Shown: positions 8,133-18,363, counted from the stretch's first letter. The stretch: DNA of 64,000 bases from Bacteroidales bacterium (GCA_012729225.1 JAAYDO010000209.1:47755-111754), one strand, 5' to 3'. Program-made: numbers and translations. The notes: generated by a model not told the origin, from the letters alone.

Positions 8133-9620
8133 TCAACTCTTAGTCCAGAAGTCGCGAGTGAAGAGGATGATGATGGGGAAAATTTCGAGACGACCAATGA
8201 GCATGAGGAAGGAGCAGACCCATTTGGCAAGGGGAGTGAGTATGGCCCAGGAGTGGACTGGACCGTAGTAGCCCATGCCTGGTCCCACATTGCTGAGGCT
8301 GGACATGGCAATGCCAAAGGCTTCGTAGTAATCGAAATCGGGATGGACATCGTTGGGATTTACACCTGTCAGCGCCAACACGAAGGCTCCGAAAAAGAGG
8401 GAACAGACAAAAAGAGCCACGAAACCCAGAAGGGTCTTGACCACTCCAAGCGAAATGATGCTATCGTTCATGCGCACGGGAATGACGGCACGAGGATGAA
8501 GAATGTGAGTGAACTCATTGAGGAGCACACGAAGAATGATGCTGATACGCATGCACTTGAATCCTCCGCTAGTGCTGCCCGAACATGCTCCTACAAACAT
8601 CACGAAGAGGAGGGCAGGCATAAGCTGCACAGGCCAAACGGTGTAATCGACCGTGGCAAGCCCTGTTGTGGTCTCAAGAGAGATGACGGTGAACAGACTG
8701 TGACGAATGGCTTCCTCCAGATCGTAAGCAGAGGAAGAATGGGTCACGAGTGTGATGGTGCAGATGAGTGAAATACCCAAAGAGATGACGAGGTAGGTGC
8801 GGAGCTCGGCATTATGGAAGAACTTTTTGAACTTTCCTTTGAGAATAGTATAATATATTAATGTGTAGTTGACACCCGACATGAACATGAAGAGAATGAG
8901 CACGTACTCGATGGCAGGAGATTTGAAATAGTCGTCGAGCAAGGCAGAGTGAGTGCCGTAGCCGCCTGTGGCTGTGGTGACGAAGGAGTAATTGACCGCA
9001 TCGAAGAAACTCATTCCACAAATCCAGAGAGAGAGGATGCAGAGAACGGTGAGCATGAGGTAGATTCCTCCTATCCATTTGGCTGCCACAGAAATGCGGG
9101 GATGGACCTTGTCGTGGAGCGGTCCTGTGGATTCGGCAGCAAAGAGTTTGACCTCGCCCACTCCGAAGGCGGGAAGGATGGCGATGGTGAAGAAAACGAT
9201 ACCAATACCGCCTATCCACTGAGTGAGGCTGCGCCAGAAGAGCAAGCCACGGGGCATAGAGTCGAGGTCGTCAATGATGGTGGCCCCCGTGCTGGTGAAT
9301 CCCGACATTGTTTCGAAGAATGCGCTCGCCACATCAGGCACTTGGGGGCTGGACAAGAAGGGCAACAGCCCAATGAGAGTGAAGAGCACCCACACGACGG
9401 AAACCACGATATAACCATCTTTTCGACCCATCTTCTTACCTGCGTTGCGACCAAGGAGGATGCCTGTGATGCCTAATGCAAGAGCTATGGCTATGGGAGG
9501 GACAAAAGCCTCCACGCCTTCACCGTAGATCCATGAGACAATCTGACATGCCGTCATGAGGCCTGCCTCGATGAGGACGAGGAAGCCAAGGATACGAAAT
9601 ATAAGTTTCCAATTGACCAT
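8133..9620 (-). CDS. trkH: TrkH-family potassium uptake protein
   Basis: The membrane subunit of the Trk K+ uptake system, 495 residues. It contains the repeated M1-P-M2 pore units; the first selectivity-loop segment is visible as FETMSGFTSTGATII, and later loops include FVTTATGGYGTH and SLETTTGLATVDY. About ten hydrophobic membrane spans are evident. It lies 135 bp downstream of trkA on the same strand, so channel and regulator are probably coexpressed. The first 200 bp after its stop, up to the tRNA terminator, hold no gene. Confidence 0.94.
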   Translation of the reverse strand: MVNWKLIFRILGFLVLIEAGLMTACQIVSWIYGEGVEAFVPPIAIALALGITGILLGRNAGKKMGRKDGYIVVSVVWVLFTLIGLLPFLSSPQVPDVASAFFETMSGFTSTGATIIDDLDSMPRGLLFWRSLTQWIGGIGIVFFTIAILPAFGVGEVKLFAAESTGPLHDKVHPRISVAAKWIGGIYLMLTVLCILSLWICGMSFFDAVNYSFVTTATGGYGTHSALLDDYFKSPAIEYVLILFMFMSGVNYTLIYYTILKGKFKKFFHNAELRTYLVISLGISLICTITLVTHSSSAYDLEEAIRHSLFTVISLETTTGLATVDYTVWPVQLMPALLFVMFVGACSGSTSGGFKCMRISIILRVLLNEFTHILHPRAVIPVRMNDSIISLGVVKTLLGFVALFVCSLFFGAFVLALTGVNPNDVHPDFDYYEAFGIAMSSLSNVGPGMGYYGPVHSWAILTPLAKWVCSFLMLIGRLEIFPIIILFTRDFWTKS

Positions 9621-9755
9621 TTTCTATCTTGAACTCGGGCTTTCCAAACAAAATCAAGGGGCGGTATGAAGCCACGGTGTAGGGTTGTTTGGATGGGGTT
9701 ATTTTACTTGAGTGTTTTTTTGTGTGGGGTTGTACTTGTTTCTATCGGATTGGTT

Positions 9756-11138
9756 TTATTGAAACAATCTGTCGAGTTTGCGGAGCATGTTGCTGGTGCA
9801 GAACACAACAATGCGGTCGCCCTCACGAAGTTGGGTCATGCCTTTCACGAGCATGGATTTGCCATCGCGCGACATGCCACCGATATTGACCCCTTCTGGG
9901 AATTTGATGTCCTTAATGAGTTTTCGGGTTACTTTTGCACCAGCCTTAACCACAATTTCTGCCACATCGGCATTGGCAATGGTAAGCATCTTCACATTAT
10001 CTACATCGCCCTCGAGGAGCATGCGGTAGATGTGGCTGGCAGCAATCATTTTCTTGTTGATGACAGTGCCAATGTCGAGGTCGTCTGCCATGTCGAAATA
10101 GTCAAGGTTCTCCACCTGGGCGATGGTCTTCTTGATGCCTCGACGTCGGGCCGCCACACAAGCCAAGATGTTCTGCTGGTCGTTGTTGGTCAGGGCGATG
10201 AGCGCCTCCATGCTGCCATACCCTTCATCGTTGAGCAAATCGACATCATAGCCCTCTCCTTCAAGAAGCATTGTTTTAGGTGCCACCAAGGACTGGAGCT
10301 GTTCGAGGCGTTGCAGGTCTGACTCTATAATCTTGACACTATCATGAATCTGTGCCAACTTCCAGCTTGCTCGAACTGAGAGTTTGCCACCACCTATCAT
10401 CACACTATTCTTCACAGAGGGGTATTCATCCTTTCCTGTGAGGTGGCGGATCTCCTCTATATTCTCTTTGGTTGTCATGAAAAACACCAAATCGTGAGGC
10501 AAAATCTTCTCATCACCACGAGGACTGATGGTGTCCCCATCACGCTTGATGGCTACCACATGGAAGTTGTGCCCATGCTCAAGACCTATCTCCTTGAGGG
10601 TGTGACCCACCAGAAGGTTGTTTTGATTGCATATTCCACGTTCGTAGATAGGATGAGTGTCATGCATTTTCACACTGAGCAGAAGAAGTTCGCCATTGTT
10701 GAACTCCCACATCTGGCGCACCCAACTGTATCGTGCACTGGCTGCAATGTCATCAGCCGCCAGGAGTTCGGGATAGATGAGCGACTCAATGCCCATTTTC
10801 TTGAAAAGTTCGGCATTCTCTGGCTTCATGTATTCGTAGTTGTCCACTCTCGCCACAGTCTTGCGAGCACCCAACTGTTTTGCCAACATGGCACAAGCAA
10901 TATTCTCACTCTCGTTGGGAGTAACTGCGATGAAGAGGTCGCACTTGCCTACCTCTGCATCCTTCAGTCCCTTGATTGAAGTGGGTTGGCGGAGCAGTGT
11001 CATGATGTCCAGTTCACTGGTCACCCTGATCAGGTTCTTCTCCTGCCCATCAATCAAGATAACATCCTGATTGTCGTTGGAGAGCAAACGAGCCAAATAT
11101 GTGCCTACTGCGCCAGCACCGGCAATGACTATTTTCAT
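9756..11138 (-). CDS. trkA: Trk system potassium transporter regulatory subunit TrkA
   Basis: Cytoplasmic NAD(H)-binding gating ring partner of TrkH. The 460 residues hold two RCK halves, each with RCK_N and RCK_C domains. The first Rossmann motif is intact ([16 protein letters not shown]). The second half begins [17 protein letters not shown], where the usual glycine-rich loop is altered. Its start overlaps the stop of dxs by 4 bp (ATGA type), indicating translational coupling with dxs. Confidence 0.94.
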   Translation of the reverse strand: MKIVIAGAGAVGTYLARLLSNDNQDVILIDGQEKNLIRVTSELDIMTLLRQPTSIKGLKDAEVGKCDLFIAVTPNESENIACAMLAKQLGARKTVARVDNYEYMKPENAELFKKMGIESLIYPELLAADDIAASARYSWVRQMWEFNNGELLLLSVKMHDTHPIYERGICNQNNLLVGHTLKEIGLEHGHNFHVVAIKRDGDTISPRGDEKILPHDLVFFMTTKENIEEIRHLTGKDEYPSVKNSVMIGGGKLSVRASWKLAQIHDSVKIIESDLQRLEQLQSLVAPKTMLLEGEGYDVDLLNDEGYGSMEALIALTNNDQQNILACVAARRRGIKKTIAQVENLDYFDMADDLDIGTVINKKMIAASHIYRMLLEGDVDNVKMLTIANADVAEIVVKAGAKVTRKLIKDIKFPEGVNIGGMSRDGKSMLVKGMTQLREGDRIVVFCTSNMLRKLDRLFQ

Positions 11139-13051
11139 GACAAAACCTTTGCTATGCTTTCAGCATCCATCCCGCAGAGTTTGCGGAGTTCTGCCACCGT
11201 GCCATGAGGAACAAAACGGTCGCAGGGGATGCCTATGCGTTTAACATCTACTTCATATCCATTGTCGGAAAAGAACTCGAGCACAGCACTGCCCAGACCT
11301 CCAGAGATGACTCCGTCTTCCACCGTGACCACTCTCTTGAAGTTGCGCCCCACCTCATGAAGGAGGTCGGTGTCGAGCGGCTTGAGGAAGCGCATGTCAT
11401 AGTGAGCTATGCTGAGTGGCGACCCGGGATGCTCATTGAGCGAAGCCAGTTCAGCTATGGCGATGGCCTTCTGTGCCTCCACGCCGATAGGGCCCAATGT
11501 GAGCACGGCTGTATCTTTACCTTCCTTGAGTTTGCGCCCTTTCCCGACCGGTATCTCTTCCAATGGGCACTGCCACTCAATTGTGTTTCCACGACCACGA
11601 GGGTAGCGGATGACAAACACGCCCTTGCCTGGCAGTTGGGCTGTGTACATCAATCTGCGCAACTCTGGCTCATTCATAGGAGAAGAGATGGTCACATCAG
11701 GGATAGGGCGGAGAAAAGCAAGGTCGAAAGCGCCATGATGAGTTGGACCGTCTTCGCCCACAAGACCTGCACGATCCAGACAGAGCACCATGTTGAGACG
11801 CATGGTGGCTGCATCGTGGATGATATTGTCGTAGGCACGCTGCATGAATGATGAATAGATATTGCAGAAGGGAATCATGCCATCTTTGGCCATGCCACCC
11901 GAGAAGGTGACCGCATGCCCCTCGGCTATGCCCACATCAAACACACGGTTGGGCATGGCATTCATCATGATATTCATAGAGCAACCTGTAGGCATGGCTG
12001 GAGTGACTCCTACAATCTTGGGGTTCTGCTGCGCCAACTCAAGAAGTGTCTTTCCAAACACATCTTGGAACTTAGGTGGATGGGGCTTTTCATCATGGCT
12101 GACGATACGTTCACCCGTGTCGGGATCAAACTTGCCTGGAGCATGCCAAATGGTGGCATCTTCCTCTGCAGGCGCATAACCATACCCCTTGGTGGTATGG
12201 ATATGCAACAGTTTAGGCCCTTTCATTTCTTTGACCACCTGAAGGATACGCACCAATTCAACCACATCATTTCCTCCTGCAGGACCAAAATAGCGAATAT
12301 CCATGCCCTCGAAGATATTCTTCTGGCGAGTGAGAACCGACTTCACGCTGTTGTTGAAGCGAATGATGCCCTTACGGCGCTTCTCGTTGAGCACACCCCA
12401 GTCAAAGAGTTTCTTTGAGAGTTTATATCGGATGTTGTTATAGGTCGTGTTCGTAGTGAGGTTGAGCAGATATTGCCTCATGCCTCCCACACTGCAATCA
12501 ATGGACATATTGTTGTCGTTCAAGACAATCAGCATATCGTTGGGTGTGCTTGCGGTATTGTTGATACCCTCAAAGGCCAATCCCCCGCTCATCGCTCCAT
12601 CACCAATCACTGCCACCACCTTCCTATTCTCCTTCTTCAGTTTTGCCGTCACAGCCATGCCGAGAGCAGCAGAAATGGAGTTGCTGGCATGCCCGCAACA
12701 GAAGGTGTCGTATTCGCTCTCGAAAGGATGGGGAAAAGGTTTCAACCCATTCAACTTGCGGTTGGTGCAGAATTGGTCACGCCTACCAGTGAGAATCTTA
12801 TGTCCATATGCCTGATGACCCACATCCCACACAATGCGGTCGTAAGGTGTATTAAAAACGTAGTGCAAGGCAACAGTGAGCTCCACTACCCCAAGGCTTG
12901 ACGCCAAGTGACCAGGATTATTTGCCAGTTCCTCAATAATATCGCGTCTGAGTTCATCACACACTTGTGGCAATTCCTCCACCTTCAATTTGCGTAGGTC
13001 AGCAGGATCATCTATTTTCGTTAAATATTTATATTCGCTACTGTCTCCCAT
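11135..13051 (-). CDS. dxs: 1-deoxy-D-xylulose-5-phosphate synthase
   Basis: Condenses pyruvate and glyceraldehyde 3-phosphate to DXP, the first step of the MEP isoprenoid pathway. The 638 residues carry the thiamin-diphosphate motif [20 protein letters not shown], the catalytic-region histidine segment [16 protein letters not shown] and the pyrimidine-domain segment [15 protein letters not shown]. It is first in a run with trkA (4-bp overlap) and trkH. A full promoter (TTTG, 20 bp, TACCTTTG) lies just upstream at 13073-13104. Confidence 0.97.
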   Translation of the reverse strand: MGDSSEYKYLTKIDDPADLRKLKVEELPQVCDELRRDIIEELANNPGHLASSLGVVELTVALHYVFNTPYDRIVWDVGHQAYGHKILTGRRDQFCTNRKLNGLKPFPHPFESEYDTFCCGHASNSISAALGMAVTAKLKKENRKVVAVIGDGAMSGGLAFEGINNTASTPNDMLIVLNDNNMSIDCSVGGMRQYLLNLTTNTTYNNIRYKLSKKLFDWGVLNEKRRKGIIRFNNSVKSVLTRQKNIFEGMDIRYFGPAGGNDVVELVRILQVVKEMKGPKLLHIHTTKGYGYAPAEEDATIWHAPGKFDPDTGERIVSHDEKPHPPKFQDVFGKTLLELAQQNPKIVGVTPAMPTGCSMNIMMNAMPNRVFDVGIAEGHAVTFSGGMAKDGMIPFCNIYSSFMQRAYDNIIHDAATMRLNMVLCLDRAGLVGEDGPTHHGAFDLAFLRPIPDVTISSPMNEPELRRLMYTAQLPGKGVFVIRYPRGRGNTIEWQCPLEEIPVGKGRKLKEGKDTAVLTLGPIGVEAQKAIAIAELASLNEHPGSPLSIAHYDMRFLKPLDTDLLHEVGRNFKRVVTVEDGVISGGLGSAVLEFFSDNGYEVDVKRIGIPCDRFVPHGTVAELRKLCGMDAESIAKVLS

Positions 13052-13072
13052 ATTTTAATTATAAAAACATTG

Positions 13073-13104
13073 CAAAGGTACGATTATGCAAGTGAAAAAA
13101 CAAA
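13073..13104 (-). promoter_or_regulatory. promoter of dxs-trkA
   Basis: On the minus strand TTTG (13101-13104), a 20-bp spacer and TACCTTTG (13073-13080) precede the dxs ATG by about 21 bp. It predicts a leader of under 20 nt. Confidence 0.75.
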
Positions 13105-13182
13105 TTTATTTGAGTTTTTCCGAACGTGAGCACCCTTGGGGAAAGTTCAGCGGTATGATTAAGCGAGCGAGAAGTCCTATTC

Positions 13183-13197
13183 AACGTGAGTTCGACG
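13183..13197. repeat. 15-bp match to the sequence flanking the IS982 at the window end
   Basis: AACGTGAGTTCGACG occurs here and again at 63802-63816, just before the IS982 transposase gene. It may be an IS end left by excision or deletion. The match is short, so the assignment is tentative. Confidence 0.35.
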
Positions 13198-13224
13198 AAT
13201 CCAGAAGAAGAACAGGTGATTTCG

Positions 13225-13380
13225 ATTGACATGGCAAAGGCAAGGAGTATTTTTGTCCTCATCATCAAAAAGAAAGATAACTTGGCGGTCGCTTTCTTCC
13301 ACCAGAATGTCTCAATTGTCTCAGTCTCGCCCCTTCTGATACGCATGTTTCTCAAATACCCAATTCAGATTTTCACTTTT
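13225..13380. repeat. interspersed repeat A, copy 1
   Basis: About 155 bp closely related to 51578-51732. The shared core runs from ATTGACATkGCAAAGGCAAG through a stretch containing AACTTGGCGGTC to TCTCAATTGTCTCA. No reading frame is conserved between the copies, so it is probably a non-coding element. Repeat B follows within 3 bp here. Confidence 0.75.
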
Positions 13381-13382
13381 TC

Positions 13383-13436
13383 GCCTCTTGTGCCACAGTG
13401 CGCATCTGGGGATTTTGATTGAGACAAGTGAGACAA
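13383..13436. repeat. interspersed repeat B, copy 1
   Basis: About 54 bp closely related to 52741-52793 (CCTCTTGTGC then ACAG and CATCTGGG, ending GATTGAGACAAGTGAGACA). Here A and B are adjacent; in the second locus about 1 kb separates them. Confidence 0.75.
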
Positions 13437-13454
13437 TACGCCACTTTCGATACA

Positions 13455-13524
13455 CCCTCCCCATGCTTCCACAAGCCTTCGAGATGCCTTCGAGATGCCT
13501 TCGAGATGATTTCGAGATAATTAA
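13455..13524. repeat. 11-bp array with conserved left flank, copy 1
   Basis: Four 11-bp units (CCTTCGAGATG three times, then ATTTCGAGATA) are preceded by CCCTCCCCATGCTTCCACAAG. The flank and array match 38405-38469 with a few substitutions (CCTTCGAGACG there). A reverse-complement relative with four units lies inside prmC. From 13437 to 13820 there is no credible gene; the listed ORFs there are short and low in coding character. Confidence 0.8.
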
Positions 13525-13820
13525 TGTGAGCTGGGCAGATTCAATCTGTCACTTCCACATCCTTCACATCCTTATGAGCATGACAACACAAACGAGCATG
13601 CGAGAAATGACGAAAAGACCTTTGCCTTCCCACGTTTTTCCACAAAAGGAAGACCAACCATACATATACAAACGACACACTTAAGATTTTCAGGGACTAA
13701 AAACTCATTGCGTCAGCCAATCATCATCTTTTATTTCTGCAAGAAAAGGACAATTCTACTACTGTTTTATCCTATACGTTTTTATTTTTATTCAATAACG
13801 GATATTTTAGTTAATTTCTG

Positions 13821-13851
13821 TTGGTGGATACAACAAAACAACATATCTTTG
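13821..13851 (+). promoter_or_regulatory. promoter of the outer-membrane protein gene
   Basis: TTG at 13821, a 20-bp spacer and TATCTTTG at 13844-13851. The predicted leader is about 85 nt. Confidence 0.72.
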
Positions 13852-13940
13852 CAACATCACTCAACAAGAGGGGATTCCGAAAACCTCTGAGCGACATTAT
13901 TAAAAGAGTAGGAAAAAACTAATTGTAAAATGAGAAAATT

Positions 13941-14492
13941 ATGAAAAAATTGATTCTTGCTGCTCTCGTAGCGATTGTTTCTGTTTCAGCTAACGCTCAG
14001 TACTGGGTTGGTGGTGAAGTAGGCTTCAGCGCTGGTAAGACCACAGTCAATGGTAACAAGATTAACAGCGATGCCACATTTAAGTTCCTTCCACAGGTTG
14101 GTTATCAGCTCAACGACAAGTTCGATGTTGCTTTGACTATCGGTATGGCACACTACAATGATGATGGCATATCAGACACTAACATGAACTCATTTATCTT
14201 GAACCCATACCTCCGTTACAAGTTCGCAAGCGCTGGTAACTTCACTTTCTTTGTGGACGGCGGTTTCACATACCAGTACACTCACACCAGTGGCGTGAAA
14301 GACAACCTCAACCAGTGGGAAATCGGCATCAAGCCAGGCTTCTCTTACGCTCTCAACGACAAGGTTAGCCTTGTTGCTCACGTAGGTGACCTCTCTTACC
14401 AGTTTGGCAAGCAGGGTGACGTTAAGACCAACCGTTTCAACATGGGTGTAGATGGTACTAATCTCTCTATCGGTGCTTACGTAAACTTCTAA
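13941..14492 (+). CDS. outer-membrane beta-barrel protein (porin-like family)
   Basis: The 183 residues begin with a clear signal peptide (MKKLILAALVAIVSVSANAQ). The remainder is alternating amphipathic beta strands typical of small 8-strand barrels: YWVGGEVGFSAGKTTV, KFLPQVGYQLNDKFDVALTI, FNMGVDGTNLSIGAYVNF. It ends in Phe, as barrel proteins often do. It is monocistronic, with its own promoter and a strong terminator, and its T-rich codon use differs from its neighbours, consistent with high expression. Function beyond an envelope structural or porin-like role is unknown. Confidence 0.85.
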   Translation: MKKLILAALVAIVSVSANAQYWVGGEVGFSAGKTTVNGNKINSDATFKFLPQVGYQLNDKFDVALTIGMAHYNDDGISDTNMNSFILNPYLRYKFASAGNFTFFVDGGFTYQYTHTSGVKDNLNQWEIGIKPGFSYALNDKVSLVAHVGDLSYQFGKQGDVKTNRFNMGVDGTNLSIGAYVNF

Positions 14493-14520
14493 TAGAAGAC
14501 ATAAAAAAAATAAACACATG

Positions 14521-14551
14521 AAAGGGGTGGCAATCTGTTTGCCACCCCTTT
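14521..14551 (+). terminator. rho-independent terminator of the beta-barrel gene
   Basis: A 13-bp perfect stem (AAAGGGGTGGCAA/TTGCCACCCCTTT) with a 5-nt loop, followed by CCTTTTT, 28 bp after the stop codon. It may also insulate the convergent gene at 14599. Confidence 0.92.
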
Positions 14552-14598
14552 CCTTTTTGTCTTTTTACAACGAAAGAAGCGTATTGTTCCCTACATCT

Positions 14599-16392
14599 TT
14601 AATAGTATATTTCCAATTTGCCCACATGAGGAGCAAGTTTTTCAAGATTGGGCAACTGCATGTAGTCGCCATAGATGTGGCGAAGATGTGCATCCGCATT
14701 GCCTGGGACAGGAAACCCATGTCCCTCAAACGAATGGGTGGAAAGAGGGAAAATCTCATCCCTGAAACGTGGATTATGATAAGGAATGCCCATTCCACTG
14801 GTGATTACACCACAAGGGATGAACCTGCAAACGAATCGCAGGAAAGGGAAGACCAACTTACGGTTGAAGTTGAAGATGCAACGCACCTGAGGCATGCTTT
14901 TCGCATCGTCAGTGCTGGTTCGCCACACCTTATACATGTGACCCACGGTCTTCTCTGTCAGCCGATGCAATGCTATAGGATGTCGCTCCATTGGGAAAAT
15001 GTCTATGTAAACTCCCTTCTCTTTCCAAAGACGATCATAACCCGTGTTCTCCTCCATACGAGAACGGCGATCACGAATCTTTGCATAGAAAAAGAAATAA
15101 TCCGGGTCGGTCTCATGATTCTGCAATGCCAGCCAATCAGGCAATTCTCTCGGCAACACCTTCATCAGGTGAAGATAATCTTCACGCATCATCTCTATAT
15201 CAAGGTCATCATCCCAAGGAATAAAGCCATCATGGCGCAAAGCACCAATAAGCGTTCCACTACTGAGCCAATAAGGTATCTGGTGCTTCTGGCAGATGCG
15301 ATCCACCTCCAGAAGAATATCCAACATGCGAAGTTGCATCCGACGAAGCGGAGAACCATCAGGATTGAAACGCTTGCGGAGCGACTGGTGCAGGAGACAA
15401 CGGTTGCCCCACTCCATCACCTTTTTCATCACAGGAGTATCCACTCCCTGCTTCTGCGCTAATCGACACACAAGTTCCAATCCATAAGGGAAATCCTCTG
15501 TGAAATATCTGCTGCCAAAATCTGGAACAAAGCCGCCTTCCACCTCTTTCATAGGAGATGCGATGCCTTGAAATGCTTTGATAGATTGCAACTTCTGCGT
15601 GAGTGAGGCCACGTCATGACTTTCATAATAATCAAGAATGGCGGGGATGCTGCCAGAAGTGACCGGAAGAGTGGAAAGAAGATTCTGAAACTCCTTGTCC
15701 ATAGCAATAAGATTCTCAGAAGCCTCATCTGTCCATTGCTCATAGAAAAGGCTCTGTTCAGGATAGATCTGTCCAGGCTTCCAATCTTTCCACAAACTAT
15801 ACAAACGGGCAGGATGCAAGAGCGGATTGCTATTGGTGAGGCTCGCTTCATAGTAACTGCCAAGCAGATGAACAGGTGCATGAAAAAGCATCTCTATTGT
15901 TTGCCGAAGCGTTTCCTTGTCTTCAATCTGTTCCACAGCAATATTTAGCGAAGATTTATAGCCCAAAAGAGAAGCCGAACGACCGTATTCTGTCACTCGG
16001 GATATAAAAGGAACACGCTGAAAGCCAAAGAGAGGAGTTTCACTCGAAAGCACCTCGAAAGCTTCTTGAAAGAAACCCGTACTGCACACAATGCTTCCTA
16101 CTGCCACATGAGGCTTCAGGAACGGCTTGACATGCTCCAATTCCTCTCTAATGGAAAATCCAGGAAGACACAAGAGAACGATGTCTGCATCTGCCACAAC
16201 ATCTTCAGGCTGAGCAGAGATGCGAGCAATGTTGCCTTGAAGTACCTCCCCCTCAGGAGTGGCAATGCCAAGCTGCTGACTCCAACGCTCAGGCTGACGA
16301 GTGAGAAGACTCACCTCACAATCACCTTTAGCAGCCAGAAAGCCCGTGACCACATGACCTAAGTTCCCTCCTCCACAAATACAGACTTTCAT
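14599..16392 (-). CDS. fusion: NAD(P)-dependent opine-dehydrogenase-like domain + LicD phosphotransferase domain
   Basis: The 597 residues join two enzymes. Residues 1 to about 345 form a Rossmann-type dehydrogenase (KVCICGGGNLGHVVTGFLA) with the arrangement of octopine/nopaline-type or ketopantoate-type reductases, including YYEASLTNSNPLLHPARLYS. Residues about 355-597 are a LicD domain with the hallmark YWLSSGTLIGALRHDGFIPW and DDDLDIEM. LicD proteins transfer phosphocholine-like groups from CDP-linked donors to glycans. The ATG overlaps the stop of the upstream fusion gene by 4 bp, implying coupled translation. Inference: the dehydrogenase half helps make the alcohol or amino-alcohol that the LicD half attaches. 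The substrate is unknown. Confidence 0.83.
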   Translation of the reverse strand: MKVCICGGGNLGHVVTGFLAAKGDCEVSLLTRQPERWSQQLGIATPEGEVLQGNIARISAQPEDVVADADIVLLCLPGFSIREELEHVKPFLKPHVAVGSIVCSTGFFQEAFEVLSSETPLFGFQRVPFISRVTEYGRSASLLGYKSSLNIAVEQIEDKETLRQTIEMLFHAPVHLLGSYYEASLTNSNPLLHPARLYSLWKDWKPGQIYPEQSLFYEQWTDEASENLIAMDKEFQNLLSTLPVTSGSIPAILDYYESHDVASLTQKLQSIKAFQGIASPMKEVEGGFVPDFGSRYFTEDFPYGLELVCRLAQKQGVDTPVMKKVMEWGNRCLLHQSLRKRFNPDGSPLRRMQLRMLDILLEVDRICQKHQIPYWLSSGTLIGALRHDGFIPWDDDLDIEMMREDYLHLMKVLPRELPDWLALQNHETDPDYFFFYAKIRDRRSRMEENTGYDRLWKEKGVYIDIFPMERHPIALHRLTEKTVGHMYKVWRTSTDDAKSMPQVRCIFNFNRKLVFPFLRFVCRFIPCGVITSGMGIPYHNPRFRDEIFPLSTHSFEGHGFPVPGNADAHLRHIYGDYMQLPNLEKLAPHVGKLEIYY

Positions 16393-18206
16393 CGGTCAAG
16401 TTCCTTTAAAGCTACAATCAACTGGTCATTATCTTTCTGGTCACGCACAGAGACACGCACATAATTCTTTCCCTCCAAGAATGTCTTAGAGTTACAATCC
16501 TTGATGATGATATTGTACTGAGCCAAAAGGATCTTGGTGAGTTCAGCAGAAGTGTATTTTTCTGTCAGTTCCAAACAGAAATAGTTGGCTTGGGTAGGAA
16601 TGACATGCAAGAAGGAAATCTGCTTGAGCAAATTCTCAAATCGCCTACGCTCGGCAATAAACTGATGGCAAGCCTTCTTGTAGTCCTTCTCATATTTACC
16701 AAATATCTGCATATAAAACTCGGCAAAGGAATTGATGTTCCAGATGGAAATATCCTTACGGATGAACTTGATCATATCCACATCTGCCGTAGCCAAAACA
16801 CCCAAGCGCAGTCCTGGTACACCATAGGATTTTGAGATACTCTTCATCACAATGAGATGTGGATTGGCTTCCAAAGTCTCATTGACAAGAAGCGTGTTGT
16901 GCTCAAAGCCGTCGCTAAAGTCCACAAACGACTCATCTACAATCAAGTTGATATTCATCTGGGCAGTCCATTCCAACAATCTCTTCAACCCCTCCATCGG
17001 AATGAAATTGCCTGATGGATTATCTGGATTGATGAGCAGGAGATTCTTGATGTCACGATCCGCAAAGAAGTCCATCAAATCCCTCTCATCATATTTCAAG
17101 TCTTCACGAACAGGGAAGAACGACACCACATTTTCTTTCTTCAAGCGATGAGGATACTCTTCAAATGTAGGATAAACCACACCAATCTTTCCCTCCATTC
17201 GCTCCATAAGGCTCTTGATAAGTTCAGCCGCACCATTCCCCACCACTACATAGTCCTGCCTCAATCCGAAATACTTGCCAGCCAAAAGCGAATTGACATA
17301 CATGCCAGAAGGATATTCAGTGAGCAAATCATCGAAACTCGAACGAAGTTCGTCCTTCATGCGTCGAGTAGGGAAATAAGGATTGACCAAGTAGCAATAA
17401 TCCAGCATCTTAGGGAATCGCCAGTGCCCGCCATAACGATAGTTGAAGCGACGAATCATCTCATCGTCCTCAGCAAAGATCGTCTCTGCAATGTCAAGAT
17501 CCTGCACATCATCAATCTCATACCATTTCTCGTCACCTATAGGCAAAGCCTTGAGGTCGGCAGAATCGAGAATTGTGAGAACACGTAACACCTGTTCGTA
17601 GTATTCGTTATTCCCCAAAGCATGGCAGTAGGCATCAAGGAAAGGCACATATTTATTCATACAGAACTCACGAGAGAACTTGTAGATATTGACCGTCTTA
17701 TAGTATTTGTCCACATCCTCATAGCGAAAAGCCTGTTTAGGCACAAAATTGATGATGTTGTTCTCCCTATCCAGACATACCATCGTGCCATCCATCCATG
17801 TCTCATACTTAGCCACAAGAGCCAAATTGGGAGAAGGATTCTCCACAAGCATAGGGAAGAGATTATCGCTAAAGATAAGGTCGCTCTCTATCAAGAGCGT
17901 GTCATCCTCCAGCATCTTGTCCTTCACAAGAGAGAGGGAATAAATGTTGTTGGTCCTATCATAGATAGGATTATTGACATATTCAATCAGGAGTGAATCC
18001 TCATAACGATTGCCAATATGATCAATGAGCTTTTGACCTTCATACCCCACCACAATAACAACACGGCGCAGAGAGAGACGAGAAAGCTGGCCGAGAAGCC
18101 TGTCAATCAACTTCACACCATTCACCTCAACCATACACTTGGTGTTGTCCTTGGTCAGACACCCCAATCGGCGACCCATTCCAGCTGCTAAAATTATTGC
18201 TTGCAT
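16389..18206 (-). CDS. fusion: LicC-like nucleotidyltransferase + class I/II PLP enzyme (CobD/HisC-like)
   Basis: In the 605 residues, the first about 245 are a sugar-nucleotidyltransferase fold (QAIILAAGMGRRLGCLTKDN, TKCMVEVNG, LLIESDLIFSDN), closest in type to LicC/PntC-like cytidylyltransferases. Residues about 250-605 are a fold-type-I PLP enzyme with INPDNPSGNFIP and the Schiff-base lysine Lys459 in SISKSYGVPGLRLG; the following IWNINSFAEFY resembles L-threonine-phosphate decarboxylases and HisC. Family knowledge: PntC couples CMP activation to an aminoethylphosphonate transaminase in one chain. Here the PLP half looks decarboxylase/HisC-like instead. Likely product: a CDP-activated amino-alcohol phosphate or phosphonate for the downstream LicD domain. 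Promoter box at 18236. Confidence 0.83.
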   Translation of the reverse strand: MQAIILAAGMGRRLGCLTKDNTKCMVEVNGVKLIDRLLGQLSRLSLRRVVIVVGYEGQKLIDHIGNRYEDSLLIEYVNNPIYDRTNNIYSLSLVKDKMLEDDTLLIESDLIFSDNLFPMLVENPSPNLALVAKYETWMDGTMVCLDRENNIINFVPKQAFRYEDVDKYYKTVNIYKFSREFCMNKYVPFLDAYCHALGNNEYYEQVLRVLTILDSADLKALPIGDEKWYEIDDVQDLDIAETIFAEDDEMIRRFNYRYGGHWRFPKMLDYCYLVNPYFPTRRMKDELRSSFDDLLTEYPSGMYVNSLLAGKYFGLRQDYVVVGNGAAELIKSLMERMEGKIGVVYPTFEEYPHRLKKENVVSFFPVREDLKYDERDLMDFFADRDIKNLLLINPDNPSGNFIPMEGLKRLLEWTAQMNINLIVDESFVDFSDGFEHNTLLVNETLEANPHLIVMKSISKSYGVPGLRLGVLATADVDMIKFIRKDISIWNINSFAEFYMQIFGKYEKDYKKACHQFIAERRRFENLLKQISFLHVIPTQANYFCLELTEKYTSAELTKILLAQYNIIIKDCNSKTFLEGKNYVRVSVRDQKDNDQLIVALKELDR

Positions 18207-18235
18207 AAGAATACCACACTATATTTAAAGTGCCA

Positions 18236-18243
18236 CAAAGTTA
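18236..18243 (-). promoter_or_regulatory. promoter -7 box of the fusion-gene pair
   Basis: TAACTTTG on the minus strand, 30 bp before the ATG of the nucleotidyltransferase-PLP gene. It predicts a leader of about 25 nt. Confidence 0.6.
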
Positions 18244-18328
18244 GACATTTTAATTGAGAAATACGGTCTGAGCATTGAGAATATGCGAATAATGCCATAA
18301 TCGTCACGCCTAATTCCCAATAATTCAC

Positions 18329-18336
18329 TAACTTTG
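18329..18336 (+). promoter_or_regulatory. promoter -7 box of metG
   Basis: TAACTTTG. The ORF-track start at 18334 (TTG) falls inside this box, which argues for the ATG at 18364 as the true start. Confidence 0.65.
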
Positions 18337-18363
18337 CAGTCAAACAGCAACAATAAAAAGAAC

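Noticed and set aside
7856-8350. Minus-strand ORF of 164 aa spanning the tRNA-Asn and the end of trkH
   Set aside because: It reads antisense through the tRNA and terminator and overlaps trkH in another frame; its composition is that of a shadow ORF.
13388-13684. ORFs at 13186-13890 in the dxs-OMP spacer
   Set aside because: They run through repeats B and the 11-bp array and have no conserved features or convincing starts.
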